From Psychroflexus salis (GTDB lineage Bacteria; Bacteroidota; Bacteroidia; Flavobacteriales; Flavobacteriaceae): a stretch of DNA of 64,000 bases. The DNA lies in NCBI RefSeq assembly GCF_014640175.1, contig NZ_BMGL01000005.1, positions 62,001-126,000 of the forward strand, written 5' to 3'. Under the pieces are notes generated by a model. The model did not search any database. It saw only the letters and a list, made by a program, of their open reading frames with translations, and was not told where the DNA came from. Shown here piece after piece: positions 19,003 through 28,392 of this stretch. The translations under genes and the position numbers were made by a program. Every line of letters begins with the position of its first letter. Positions within the stretch are counted from its first letter, which is position 1.

Positions 19003-19935
19003 ATGCAAGACGGAATTTACGCCCATTTTCATACTACAAAAGGAAAAATCAGTATTCAACTTACCTATGAAAAAACACCGGGAACAGTTGGTAATTTTAT
19101 TGGTTTAGCCGAAGGAAAGATTAAAAATAAGGCTAAAGCACTTGGTGAAGCCTATTATGACGGATTGATTTTTCATAGAGTTATTCCTGATTTTATGATA
19201 CAGGGTGGCGATCCTAAAGGCAATGGAACAGGAAACCCAGGCTATCAATTTGAAGATGAATTTCATCCTGATTTAAAACACAACCGACCAGGCGTGCTAT
19301 CTATGGCAAATGCGGGTCCAGGCACCAACGGAAGTCAGTTTTTTATTACCCATAATGAAACACCTTGGTTAAATAACAAACACAGTGTTTTTGGCTTTGT
19401 AACAGAAGGACAAGATGTGGTAAATGCCATTGCACAAGGCGATGTAATTGAAAAGCTTGAAATAGAAAAAGTAGGAAAAGAAGCTGAAGCTTTTGATGCA
19501 GTACAAGAATTTAAAAAATTTACTCAGGCAAAAAAAGAAAGAGAAGCTAAAGCTAAACAAGAAAAAGAAGCTGAACTTGAAAAACTAAGTGCTGGTTTTA
19601 AACAGACTGAATCTGGTTTGCGCTACCAAATTATTCATGAAGGAGACGGAATTCGTGCAAAAAAAGGAAATATTGTAAAAGTACATTACAAAGGAAGCTT
19701 GCCCGACGGAAAAGTTTTCGATTCTTCCTATTCCAGAAAACAACCTATCGAATTTCCTTTAGGTATAGGACAAGTTATTGCGGGTTGGGATGAAGCTATT
19801 CAACTTTTAAATGTGGGTAGCAAGGCTAGATTAGTTATTCCCGCAGAATTGGGCTATGGCGATCGCGCAGTTGGTGGTGTTATTCCAGCTAATTCCATTT
19901 TGTTGTTTGATGTGGAATTGGTTAGCTTAAAATAA
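19003..19935 (+). CDS. Peptidyl-prolyl isomerase, cyclophilin-FKBP fusion
   Basis: The 310-residue protein has two isomerase domains of unrelated folds. The cyclophilin part (about 1-160) includes FHRVIPDFMIQGGDPKGNGTGNPGY and GSQFFITHNETPWLN. A charged helical linker rich in K, E and A (about 165-205) follows, and then an FKBP domain (about 210-310) with VKVHYKGSLPDGKVFDSSY and PAELGYGDRA. No signal peptide is seen, so it probably acts in the cytoplasm in protein folding. It is transcribed alone and ends at a strong terminator. Confidence 0.92.
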   Translation: MQDGIYAHFHTTKGKISIQLTYEKTPGTVGNFIGLAEGKIKNKAKALGEAYYDGLIFHRVIPDFMIQGGDPKGNGTGNPGYQFEDEFHPDLKHNRPGVLSMANAGPGTNGSQFFITHNETPWLNNKHSVFGFVTEGQDVVNAIAQGDVIEKLEIEKVGKEAEAFDAVQEFKKFTQAKKEREAKAKQEKEAELEKLSAGFKQTESGLRYQIIHEGDGIRAKKGNIVKVHYKGSLPDGKVFDSSYSRKQPIEFPLGIGQVIAGWDEAIQLLNVGSKARLVIPAELGYGDRAVGGVIPANSILLFDVELVSLK

Positions 19936-19990
19936 ATTAATTTTTTTTTGAATTAAATCTTAGTTTTCAACTTATAATTTAAAATAAAAC

Positions 19991-20023
19991 AAGCCACTAA
20001 TGCATCATTTTAGTGGCTTTTGT
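19991..20023. terminator. Rho-independent terminator
   Basis: A 9-bp stem (AAGCCACTA with TAGTGGCTT) with an 11-base loop is followed by a T-rich run. It lies between the isomerase gene and the convergent regulator gene. Confidence 0.8.
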
Positions 20024-20047
20024 TTGTCTCATAAACTTAAATTTTGA

Positions 20048-20806
20048 CTAGCCTAACCAAGCCTTAAAATCTTTTACACGTTCTCTACTTACAATGAGTA
20101 ATTCATCTAAATCCCTGTGCAATTTCAAAACTAATCTAGAATTAGAATAACTCAATATTTCTTTTATAGCTGAATGCTTTACAATATGTTTTCGACTAAT
20201 TCTAAAAAACTGTTTAGGATTCAACTCAATCTCCAATTGGTCTAAAGCTGCATCAATTAAATACGAACGCGCATCTGTGTTGCGTAAATAAGTAGCTTTA
20301 TTTTGACTGTAAAAGAGCTCTATTTCTTGTACAGTATAACTTTTTAAATGTTTTCCTACCCATACCGAAAAACGATCTTTATATTGATTTTGCTGAATTT
20401 GATTTTGTAAAAATGCTTGTAATTGTTGCAAATTAACTTGCTTATTAAGCTGTTGATTTTTAAATTTTTCTACAGCCGTATGCAATTCAAATTGATCTAT
20501 AGGTTTTAATAAATAATCTATGCTATTAAGTTTAAATGCTCTTAAAGCATAGTCATCGAAAGCAGTTGTAAAAATTACAGAAGCATTTACTTTCACTTTT
20601 TCAAAAATTTCAAAAGATAAACCATCACCTAATTGAATATCTAAAAACAAAAGTTCTGGATACTGATGATTTGCAAACCAATCTACTGCTTCTTCAACTG
20701 AAGCTAACTTTGCTAAGCAATTTAAATCTTCATGCTTCAACAAGCGTTCTAACCTTCTAGCTGCAGCTTGTTCATCTTCAATAATTACACAATTTATTGG
20801 TTTCAT
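20048..20806 (-). CDS. LytTR-family response regulator
   Basis: The 252-residue protein has a receiver domain (1-120) with the acidic pair in CVIIEDEQAA and the phosphoacceptor aspartate in LLFLDIQLGDG, plus the conserved lysine in DYLLKPID. The C-terminal part (about 145-252) is a LytTR DNA-binding domain (FFRISRKHIVKHSAI, SRERVKDFKAWLG). The gene is 4 bases from the kinase gene, so they form a two-component pair. Confidence 0.92.
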   Translation of the reverse strand: MKPINCVIIEDEQAAARRLERLLKHEDLNCLAKLASVEEAVDWFANHQYPELLFLDIQLGDGLSFEIFEKVKVNASVIFTTAFDDYALRAFKLNSIDYLLKPIDQFELHTAVEKFKNQQLNKQVNLQQLQAFLQNQIQQNQYKDRFSVWVGKHLKSYTVQEIELFYSQNKATYLRNTDARSYLIDAALDQLEIELNPKQFFRISRKHIVKHSAIKEILSYSNSRLVLKLHRDLDELLIVSRERVKDFKAWLG

Positions 20807-20810
20807 ATAT

Positions 20811-21830
20811 TTATTTAAATAATAAAGGTAAATAAATTTTGAATGTATGCTGATTTTGTTCGATGTGAAGCTGTTGATTACTAACCAATTGGTAACGGTA
20901 TTTTATATTTTGTAAACCAACTCCATTTCTTGTAGATAATTGCGTTTTAGGTTGAAGTGAATTTTCTATAATTAAATGGGTGTCATTTTTTAGAATACGA
21001 ATCTTAAGTGGTTTCTGCTTGCTGATTGTGTTATGCTTCACTGCATTTTCTAACACCAATTGAAGCGATAACGGAATTAAATATAAATTTTGAGTCTCAA
21101 AGCTATCAATTTGCATTTGTACGCTGTCTTCAAAACGCATTTTCAATAAATCTACATAGCGCTTGGCAAAGTTTAATTCTTCTTGCAAGGCAACTCGACC
21201 TTTTTCTTTTTGTTCTAAAACATAACGGTAAATTTTTGAAAGTCCTGTGGTAAAATTTTGTGCATTGGTAGGATTTTCTTCAATTAATGAAGTTAGAACA
21301 TTTAAACTATTGAACAAAAAATGCGGGTCTAATTGGTCTTTTACGGCTTGTAATTGAGCTTTTTGAACAGCAGCAATACTTGATTGTTCTTTAATTTTTG
21401 AATCCTTTAATTCCTTGTAAAAATAAAACAAATGAAAAATTAGCGTTATAATAAAAGCAATTAACATTGAAAAAATGTAGTTACTAATGTGTTCAATTTC
21501 TAAAAATTGAGTAAAATAATAATTTTCAATCCATACAATATGTACAACTCTAGCCAAAAAAAAGGATAAAGTTGAAATCAATACTGAGCCAATTACACCT
21601 TTAAAAATCATTTGCTTTGGTTGCTTTTTCCAAGCATCTTCGGTATTGATTATTTTAAAGAAGATAATGTTGGCTATCCCAATAATTGCTGCGTATAAAT
21701 AATTGATTAGAATTGGTTTCCAACTCCACAAAAAGCTGTAATCAAACCCCGTAGAAGAAAAATTGATTAAATGGATTACCAAAGCAATGCCTATAGTAAT
21801 AAATAAATACGTGAAAATTCTTTTTTGCAT
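20811..21830 (-). CDS. LytS/YehU-type sensor histidine kinase
   Basis: The 339-residue protein has four hydrophobic segments in the first 140 residues without a recognisable sensor domain, then the His_kinase domain with LDPHFLFNSLNVLTSL carrying the phosphorylated histidine, and a short ATPase domain with LVLENAVKHN and GVGLQNIKYR. It would phosphorylate the LytTR regulator encoded directly downstream. The signal is unknown. Confidence 0.9.
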   Translation of the reverse strand: MQKRIFTYLFITIGIALVIHLINFSSTGFDYSFLWSWKPILINYLYAAIIGIANIIFFKIINTEDAWKKQPKQMIFKGVIGSVLISTLSFFLARVVHIVWIENYYFTQFLEIEHISNYIFSMLIAFIITLIFHLFYFYKELKDSKIKEQSSIAAVQKAQLQAVKDQLDPHFLFNSLNVLTSLIEENPTNAQNFTTGLSKIYRYVLEQKEKGRVALQEELNFAKRYVDLLKMRFEDSVQMQIDSFETQNLYLIPLSLQLVLENAVKHNTISKQKPLKIRILKNDTHLIIENSLQPKTQLSTRNGVGLQNIKYRYQLVSNQQLHIEQNQHTFKIYLPLLFK

Positions 21831-22044
21831 AATATTAATTTTATGTAAATATCATTCGCAATAAGCTAATCTAATTAAAGAATGTACCGAAATGTTGATT
21901 TTCTTAGATGAATTGTAATAATTTGGGAATGTAATAATTTAAAGATTTGGTAATTTGAAAAATGAAATACCTATACAAGGTAGCAGTGTAGCAATAATCT
22001 AATGAGACAATTTGATATGAGAGATTTGGTAATTGCACAGTAAA

Positions 22045-23187
22045 TTATCGCCTGCTTCCTTCGTAGATATCATATTTTACCAGACGTGCTTCAATAGGAC
22101 CGTTATACAATTTGATTTTTCGAGAGGGTTTTAATCCTACATTTTTAATGGCTTCAAGATTTCCGACTATCATCCAAGCTTGGGTTCCCGGATAATGTTG
22201 TTTTAGGGTGTCGCCTACTTTTCCATAAAATTCAGGGATGTTTATTTCTAAACGTTCGCCATAAGGTGGGTTTGAAACCATGTGTAAAGGACCTTGAACT
22301 TCTTTTTTAGAATTAAAAAAATCTTTAATTTCAATATCAATAAATTCATCTAAATTGGCATTTGCCACATTCTCAATCGCTTTCATTACTGCAGAAGGAG
22401 CTTTGTCGTAACCCATAATTTTAAAAGGAAAATCGCGTACTTTTTTCATCACCGAATCAACAATGGTGTTGTATAAATCTTGGTCCCAATCTTTCCATTG
22501 CATAAAAGCAAATTTTTTCCGGTTGATGTTAGGTGGAATGTTACAGGCCATCATAGCCGCTTCAATCAACAAAGTTCCACTTCCACACATGGGGTCCATA
22601 AAATTGGTTTTTCCATCCCAACCCGAAAGTTTTAACATACCAGCTGCCAGGACTTCATTGATAGGTGCAATATTGGTGTCGGTTTTATAACCTCGTTTAA
22701 ATAAAGGATCGCCCGAAGAATCCAGCGAAAGCGAACAGAATTTTCGATCGATGTGAATATGAATATGAATATCGGCGGTTTTTGTATCTACATCCGGCCG
22801 ATTTCCTGTTTTATTCCGCATCCGGTCTACAATAGCGTCTTTGGTTTTAAATACTGCAAATTGCGTATGATTAAATAAATCTGAAAAAACCGACGAATGA
22901 ATTACAATGCTTTGATTTTCGCCGATAATTTTTTCCCAAGCCAAATCATAAACTTGATGATATAAATCGTCTACACTTTCAATTTTAAATTGTTTGATGG
23001 GCTTTAAAATATTAATCGCCGTGCTTAAGTTAAGGTTTGCTTTGTATAAAAAACCTAAATCTCCTACAAATTGAACCGATCGGTTTCCTTTTTTAATGTG
23101 CATTGCACCAAGCATCTGCAGTTCTTTTTCTAGCACATCTTCTAATCCAAATTGTGTGCGCGCAAGCATTTTAAAATTATTTCCCAT
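22045..23187 (-). CDS. THUMP-domain class I RNA methyltransferase
   Basis: The 380-residue protein is a SAM-dependent methyltransferase of the RlmL/Trm14 type that modifies guanosine N2 in rRNA or tRNA. An N-terminal THUMP domain (about 40-150) precedes the Rossmann methyltransferase with MDPMCGSGTLLIEAAMMA as the SAM loop and VSNPPYGERL as the catalytic NPPY motif. I place the start at the ATG at 23187 (MGNNFKMLARTQFG), because the longer TTG frame begins inside a -7 box. Confidence 0.9.
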   Translation of the reverse strand: MGNNFKMLARTQFGLEDVLEKELQMLGAMHIKKGNRSVQFVGDLGFLYKANLNLSTAINILKPIKQFKIESVDDLYHQVYDLAWEKIIGENQSIVIHSSVFSDLFNHTQFAVFKTKDAIVDRMRNKTGNRPDVDTKTADIHIHIHIDRKFCSLSLDSSGDPLFKRGYKTDTNIAPINEVLAAGMLKLSGWDGKTNFMDPMCGSGTLLIEAAMMACNIPPNINRKKFAFMQWKDWDQDLYNTIVDSVMKKVRDFPFKIMGYDKAPSAVMKAIENVANANLDEFIDIEIKDFFNSKKEVQGPLHMVSNPPYGERLEINIPEFYGKVGDTLKQHYPGTQAWMIVGNLEAIKNVGLKPSRKIKLYNGPIEARLVKYDIYEGSRR

Positions 23188-23208
23188 CAATAAATCTGTT
23201 TTAAACTT

Positions 23209-23216
23209 CAAAAATA
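23209..23216 (-). promoter_or_regulatory. Putative -7 box of the THUMP methyltransferase
   Basis: TATTTTTG on the minus strand fits TAnnTTTG and lies 21 bases before the ATG at 23187. The -33 element is weak. Confidence 0.45.
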
Positions 23217-23303
23217 CATTAATTTTGCACTTTTATAAGCCTACATCAATTTAAAGTGAAGCTACTTTGCTGGGTGTATATAAAATAATTTCCGTTTAAT
23301 ACT

Positions 23304-23981
23304 ATGAATATATTACTTCCTATTCTTGCTGTATTTGCTGGTTTTGGTATTGCTTACTTCATAAAATACCAGGCTAATACCATCAATCTTTTGTTGGCCT
23401 TTAGTGGTTCTTTTTTATTGTCGATTACGGTGTTGGAATTTATTCCCCATGTATATAGAAATACAGAAATTTCGGTGGGAATATTTATAATGGCGGGAAT
23501 TATCTTGCAGCTAGTGCTCGAATTTCTCTCAGGTGGAGCTGAGCATGGACATTTACATCAGGAAAAAATGGAAAATCACTTTCCTTGGGTGTTGTTTATC
23601 AGTTTATGTGTACATGCTTTGTTTGAAGGTTTTCCAATAAGTCATACCTCATCTTTACTCTTAGCTGTGGTGGTACATAAAATTCCCGTTGCAATAATTA
23701 TTAGTAGTTTTTTGTTTAAAGCGAACTTATCGACTTTTAAAATTACAGGGTTTTTAGTCTTGTTTGGATTAATGACTCCACTGGGAAGTTATATTGGAGA
23801 ATACACCGATTTTTTAAAGGACTATGCCGTTTACATCGATGCCATTGTAATTGGAATTTTCTTACACATCTCTACCACTATTTTATTTGAATCTTCTAAA
23901 AATCATCGATTTAATGCTTCTAAATTTATCGTGATTTTAATTGGAATTGCAGTAGCCTATTTTCTAGGACATGGACATTAG
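23304..23981 (+). CDS. ZIP-family metal transporter
   Basis: The 225-residue inner-membrane protein has seven or eight hydrophobic spans. The conserved metal-site histidines appear in HALFEGFPISH and VVHKIPVAIII, the counterparts of the ZIP TM4 and TM5 motifs. A histidine-containing loop GAEHGHLHQEKMENH lies before TM4, as is common in zinc transporters. It probably imports zinc or another divalent metal. It stands alone. Confidence 0.85.
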   Translation: MNILLPILAVFAGFGIAYFIKYQANTINLLLAFSGSFLLSITVLEFIPHVYRNTEISVGIFIMAGIILQLVLEFLSGGAEHGHLHQEKMENHFPWVLFISLCVHALFEGFPISHTSSLLLAVVVHKIPVAIIISSFLFKANLSTFKITGFLVLFGLMTPLGSYIGEYTDFLKDYAVYIDAIVIGIFLHISTTILFESSKNHRFNASKFIVILIGIAVAYFLGHGH

Positions 23982-24050
23982 GTTAATTTGAAAATGTGTT
24001 AATTTGATGATTTGAAGATGGAGTGGTTTGGAAATTTGATGATTTGGGGT

Positions 24051-24106
24051 TGATGATTTTGGATTGATGATTTTGGATTGGTGATTTTGGATTGGTGATT
24101 TATTGC
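24051..24106. repeat. 14-bp tandem repeat, about four units
   Basis: Units of TGATGATTTTGGAT and TGGTGATTTTGGAT follow each other without gaps; the fourth is degenerate. The period equals that of the unrelated array at 41866. Confidence 0.7.
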
Positions 24107-24121
24107 ATTGTTTATATTAAG

Positions 24122-24175
24122 CCCTAATACTCCCTAAGTATCCCCTAAATACATCCCTAGTATGTCCTAAGTATT
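24122..24175. repeat. Five CCCTA iterons at helical spacing
   Basis: CCCTA or CCTA words start at 24122, 24132, 24143, 24155 and 24166, spaced 10, 11, 12 and 11 bases apart, each followed by a variable A/T-rich tail such as AGTAT. The phasing would put them on one DNA face. Confidence 0.5.
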
Positions 24176-24530
24176 GCCATAGAGTTAATGACTTATATTG
24201 TATTGAATTTATGGTGAGTTTTCGTTCTTTTCCTATTTAGGTAGTGTATTAAAAATTGAAATCTCATCTGCAAAGATTTTAGTGATTTTTTTTTCTTCCT
24301 AGAGCGTTTCTTATATGGTTCACGGAAAGTTCGCTAAGGTCTTGGGTTATCTCACAAAGACAAACAAGACTTTGAGTTGAAAATTTTCACGCAAAAGCGC
24401 AAAGACGCAAAAGGCTTTGAATTAAAAGATTTTCGCTATAAGCTGCTAAGGCTAGATAGTTGGTAGTTATTAGTTGGTAGTTCGTAGTTGGTAATTTTTT
24501 TTTGTATTGTTTTAAAACAAATGTATTATC

Positions 24531-24572
24531 ATGAGATTCCGTATAAATTTGTTTGAAAATTATACAGAATGA
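24531..24572. repeat. ATTCCGTATAAATTT hairpin element, copy 1
   Basis: An imperfect inverted repeat of about 14 bp (GATTCCGTATAAATTT against AAATTATACAGAAT) that matches elements at 61935-61976 and 62962-63001. It is preceded by a G/T-rich tract, as in the first of those copies. Confidence 0.7.
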
Positions 24573-24630
24573 TAAATGATAGGCTTTAAGAAGGCTTACC
24601 TTTATTAAATATGATTTAAGATTGTGGTTT

Positions 24631-25638
24631 TTATTGAAGAATTTCTAGCCATTGATGCTTTACAGTTTGCCAATCGAATGCTTCTACTTTTTTGCGACCT
24701 TTGATAGAAAGTTCTTCAACTTTAGCTGGAGATTCAAGTAATTCTGTTATTGCATTAGTCATAGCCATTACATTATTTGGTGGAACTAATAAAGCTTCAT
24801 CTTCCTTTAGCAAATAAGGTATTCCACCTACATTCGTAGTCACTACAGGTAAACCTAGCGCCATGGCTTCTATAACACTTACTGGGGTATTGTCTACATT
24901 AGTGGTATTGATGAATATATCGAAGTCTTTAGCATATGCTAGCCAATCTTCTTTTGGCATTCCGCCCGTAAATGTGACTGGTAAATTATTTGCTTTTGCA
25001 AAAGCTTTGCATTGGTCTATGGAATCATCCTTAAATGGGCCGATCATACTTAAGTTGGCTTTGGGATAGGTTTGTACTATTTCTTTTAAGACTTTAAGTG
25101 CTAATAGAGGATTGTATATATGAGCAAAGGAACGCACATACAATAAGTTAGGTTCAGCTTTTTTACGAAGTTGAAAAGGGTATTTTTCAATTTCAATGGT
25201 GTTGGGTATAAATTTTAGGTTTTTAAAACCTGCTTTTTGAAAAGCTTCCAATAAATAATGAGATGGGGCTATGTTTAGGTAAGCCTTGCCAAATAAATGT
25301 TGACACAACTTAGGATTGTTTTTTAAACGGTCTGGTAGGTTACCGCCTCTGAGTATGGGTATATATTTTAATTTAAATATCCTTGATAAAACACTAGATG
25401 TGTAAGAAAACCAAAAACCAGTTGTAGAATAGGTATCAATTAAAATATAATTTATCTCTGATTTAAAACGTAGAATATACCACCACATATCAACTAACCT
25501 TAATAACTGATTTTGAAGAGATGAAGCCTTTATTACTTTAAAAGACTCATTTTCTAACCAATTTCCTAAAGTTTCAATAGAAGTAGGAGTGTTTCCTTTT
25601 GTAGCAAGTTTATTGCCTAGATAAAGTAAGGTTTTCAT
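24631..25638 (-). CDS. Family 4 glycosyltransferase
   Basis: The 335-residue GT-B enzyme has a C-terminal donor-binding domain with VSVIEAMALGLPVVTTNVGGIPYLL, the EX7E region of GT4 enzymes. I choose the ATG at 25638 (MKTLLYLGNKLATKG), since the longer frame starts at a TTG. The gene overlaps the 3' end of the O-antigen ligase gene by 29 bases, so they are translated from one message. The sugar donor cannot be told from sequence. It is the last gene of the glycan cluster on this side. Confidence 0.88.
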   Translation of the reverse strand: MKTLLYLGNKLATKGNTPTSIETLGNWLENESFKVIKASSLQNQLLRLVDMWWYILRFKSEINYILIDTYSTTGFWFSYTSSVLSRIFKLKYIPILRGGNLPDRLKNNPKLCQHLFGKAYLNIAPSHYLLEAFQKAGFKNLKFIPNTIEIEKYPFQLRKKAEPNLLYVRSFAHIYNPLLALKVLKEIVQTYPKANLSMIGPFKDDSIDQCKAFAKANNLPVTFTGGMPKEDWLAYAKDFDIFINTTNVDNTPVSVIEAMALGLPVVTTNVGGIPYLLKEDEALLVPPNNVMAMTNAITELLESPAKVEELSIKGRKKVEAFDWQTVKHQWLEILQ

Positions 25639-27031
25639 TTTTAAATGATTTGTTGGATGCAGCAACTCCTACTTTTTTCTTTTTCTTTCTATATTGAATG
25701 TTTAACATAGCAAAGCCATACATGAATCCTGGAGCTGCAATTCGCATAGCAGAATGGTTAATAGTAGCCCCCCAAAAAATCAATAATGAAATCATGAATA
25801 AGTTTTGAGGATTTTTTAAAAATCGAAAAGCAGGGATAAGCAATAATACTAAAATACCAACCAGACCAAAACTACCATGTTCTGATAACATTCGTGTTAA
25901 CTCGTTGTGCGATGCGGCCGCTTCTTCATTTTCTAGTCGGGCATACTTACCAATACCTACACCCACTCCAAAAATAGGATTTTCACTAAAATTATTAAAT
26001 TCAGTTTCAATAAGATCAAATCTGCCCGCTGAAGCATCTTCTTTTTGTATACCCCTCGCATTTTTATTGGTATATCTGTTTGCTAATTGATTATTAGTCT
26101 GTACTAATGTATAGGACCAAACTAAAATAGCACCCAAAACTAACAGCCCTAATTTTGGAACTAATTTTAACTTCGATTTTGCTGGAGCATAAAAAGCATA
26201 TAAAACTAAAAACACAACAAACATTAGAATTGCAACAACAACTCCTCCCCTAGACAATGTGGCTAATGCACGATAGGATATGGCTGCTAAAATTAGCATC
26301 ATAATTAGTTGAACTAATTGGTTTCTATAAGGAACAATTAAACGGATTAAAAGAATAAAAATGCCTATACCTAAAGTGGTTGAAACTTGATTAGGACCAA
26401 AACCACCAGATGCTGCAAAATTAGATTGGGAACCTATAATAACTGCTTTTAAGTCTGGAGTATATAAAAATAAGTAGGTAGTCATAGTAATTACAGGAAG
26501 TACTATAATATTTAATATTCCTAAAAAGCGTTTTAATGATATCTTTAAATCGTAACAATATAATGTGGTTACAACCAATGAAAAGGGACCACTTAAATTA
26601 AACAATACAAATTTACGAAAGCTGTCTTCTAAATGAATAGACTGATAGGTAAAGTAAATGGAAGGAATTAAAGCCAAAAAATAAATTAAAATAGGAAGCC
26701 CTTTCAGTTTAAAACTATGAAAATACATCCCCAATAAAAAAAATAATATAACGGCGTATTTTCCAGACTCATAAAACACCATACCATTAGTCATCCGTAA
26801 AAAAACTTCTACAGCCATGATATAAGCTGCAGCTTCTATGGGAACAAATTTATCCTTTTGGTTTTTTATTATTTTAAAAATGTAATATGCTAAAATACCA
26901 AGTAAATAGATTAGTGATAAAAATTTAAAAGAATAAATTAATATTCCAATCAATACATGGAAAATAACAAAATTAAGATACATCACACGTGTGGGTTTCT
27001 TTAGTTTTTGTTTTAGATTTTTTTTAAGCAT
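25610..27031 (-). CDS. O-antigen ligase/polymerase-like membrane protein
   Basis: The 473-residue protein has about eleven to twelve hydrophobic spans and a large periplasmic loop (about residues 300-375) containing FSENPIFGVGVGIGKYA and ASHNELTRMLSEHG, the histidine motif of the Wzy_C family. Such proteins either ligate completed glycan to lipid A core or polymerise repeat units. In a locus with an ABC exporter the ligase role is more likely. The basic tail and overlap with the downstream glycosyltransferase are notable. Confidence 0.88.
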   Translation of the reverse strand: MLKKNLKQKLKKPTRVMYLNFVIFHVLIGILIYSFKFLSLIYLLGILAYYIFKIIKNQKDKFVPIEAAAYIMAVEVFLRMTNGMVFYESGKYAVILFFLLGMYFHSFKLKGLPILIYFLALIPSIYFTYQSIHLEDSFRKFVLFNLSGPFSLVVTTLYCYDLKISLKRFLGILNIIVLPVITMTTYLFLYTPDLKAVIIGSQSNFAASGGFGPNQVSTTLGIGIFILLIRLIVPYRNQLVQLIMMLILAAISYRALATLSRGGVVVAILMFVVFLVLYAFYAPAKSKLKLVPKLGLLVLGAILVWSYTLVQTNNQLANRYTNKNARGIQKEDASAGRFDLIETEFNNFSENPIFGVGVGIGKYARLENEEAAASHNELTRMLSEHGSFGLVGILVLLLIPAFRFLKNPQNLFMISLLIFWGATINHSAMRIAAPGFMYGFAMLNIQYRKKKKKVGVAASNKSFKNENLTLSRQ

Positions 27032-27050
27032 TTTTTATAAAGTTTAACCA

Positions 27051-28049
27051 CTAATTTAGGTCAGTTTTATTTAAAAAACTCCAGGCATCCAAATCTCTAT
27101 TTAGTTTCTTTCCGATTACAGATAAATAATTTGAAGCATCAATACCCTTATTTTTCGGTTTTTTGGCTTCTAAATCTTCAAAACGCAATATATGCCCTTT
27201 AGGCAAGTATTTATTGACCGCTAAAGATTTTTCAAAAATAGCTTTTAAGCTTGAAAATTCGTAATGATTAGCTTTATCTATTGGATTTTTTAAGGCAGTA
27301 CAAATTGTTTGAGTTGCTTTTACTAAAGCTGATGTTTCTTCTAAAGTTAAAGAAGCATTTACATCGGGACCAAACATTTGTTTATGAAAAACCACGTGAA
27401 ATTCTAAGATTTCAGCTCCTAATGCCGTGGCAGCAATTCCAGCAGCAGTAGTGCCAGAATGATCTGAGAATCCAATTTTTAGATCAGGATAACGCTGATG
27501 AAGCTCTGTAATTACATTCAATCCATATTGTTCAGGTTGTGTTGGATAAGCGGTGGTACATTGCAAAATGCTTAAATCTACTTTCCGTTCTAAAAGAAAT
27601 TGCACTGCCGCATCCAATTCAGTATAAGAACTCATACCACTCGAAATAATAACGGATTTTTGAGTTTGGGCTACTTTTTCTAACAAAAGAAAATTGGTGA
27701 CTTCACCACTCCCTATTTTATACTTTTCAACCCCCGCTTCTTCCAATACATCTACTGCTGCATTAGAAAATGGACTGCTAATAAAGTCTAAACCTTTTGA
27801 TTTGGTATACTCACCAATTTTATTCCATTGCTCTTGGGTAAACGACATGCGCTCCCAATATTCATACCTGGTTAGATCTTGTTTCGAAAATTTCACCCGA
27901 AAAGGTTCAAATTCGCTACTTTCTGCATGGGCAATATGCGTTTGAAATTTGATGGCATCTACTCCAGTTTTAGCTACAGCATCAACGTAGGCGTATAGCA
28001 TTCCTAAACTGCCATCATGGGCTTGTCCTATTTCAGCGATTAAATACAT
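27051..28049 (-). CDS. NeuB-family sugar acid synthase, first paralogue
   Basis: The 332-residue protein belongs to the family that condenses phosphoenolpyruvate with an N-acylated sugar to a nonulosonic acid. Hallmarks are YLIAEIGQAHDG, DAIKFQTH, SSPFSNAAV, KIGSGEVTN, GFSDHSGT and EFHVVFHK in the barrel domain, and a C-terminal SAF domain with LPKGHILRFEDLEAKKP. It sits 20 bases upstream of the ligase gene, away from the main nonulosonic cluster, and is one of three NeuB paralogues in the window. Its exact substrate is not predictable. Confidence 0.88.
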   Translation of the reverse strand: MYLIAEIGQAHDGSLGMLYAYVDAVAKTGVDAIKFQTHIAHAESSEFEPFRVKFSKQDLTRYEYWERMSFTQEQWNKIGEYTKSKGLDFISSPFSNAAVDVLEEAGVEKYKIGSGEVTNFLLLEKVAQTQKSVIISSGMSSYTELDAAVQFLLERKVDLSILQCTTAYPTQPEQYGLNVITELHQRYPDLKIGFSDHSGTTAAGIAATALGAEILEFHVVFHKQMFGPDVNASLTLEETSALVKATQTICTALKNPIDKANHYEFSSLKAIFEKSLAVNKYLPKGHILRFEDLEAKKPKNKGIDASNYLSVIGKKLNRDLDAWSFLNKTDLN

Positions 28050-28392
28050 TTGTTTTGTTTTTTGTGATTAGTGAACCCTTCGACATGCTCAGGATAAATA
28101 TTGAATCGTGTTGGGTTTTTGTTTACGGTTATCTAGTTTCAGATTTCCTTATAGCTCGTGGCTTTTAGCTTTTAGCTCTTAGACCGTGTTCAAGGTGAAT
28201 CGTGAACTGTGAACTGTGAACCCTTCGACATGCTCAGGGTAAATAGTGAATTGTGTTGGGTTTCTGTTTACGGTTATCTGTTTTCAGTTGTTTTTTGTAG
28301 CTTATTGCCTGTATATATTGACTCTTTGAACTAAGCTCAAGGTGAACTTGATAGTTATCTTTGATCTTTTCTCTTTTTAGCTACTATTGACT
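28050..28392. repeat. Intergenic region with a 145-bp period direct repeat
   Basis: The block starting GTGAACCCTTCGACATGCTC occurs at 28071 and again at 28216 and is conserved for about 72 bases (through GTTTACGGTTATCT). CTTCGACATGCTCAGG is the sort of short palindrome-derived word that recurs between flavobacterial genes. No gene is seen in this gap. Confidence 0.7.

Larger units (their letters stand above)
23982..24630. other. Long repeat-rich intergenic region at the edge of the polysaccharide locus
   Basis: No gene is supported in these 649 bases. They contain 14-bp tandem units near 24051, CCCTA iterons near 24122, a stretch around 24385-24410 with repeated CGCAAA words, a G/T-rich tract at 24457-24500, and a hairpin element at 24531-24572 that also occurs twice near 62000-63000. 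It marks the border between conserved genes and the glycan locus. Confidence 0.6.
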
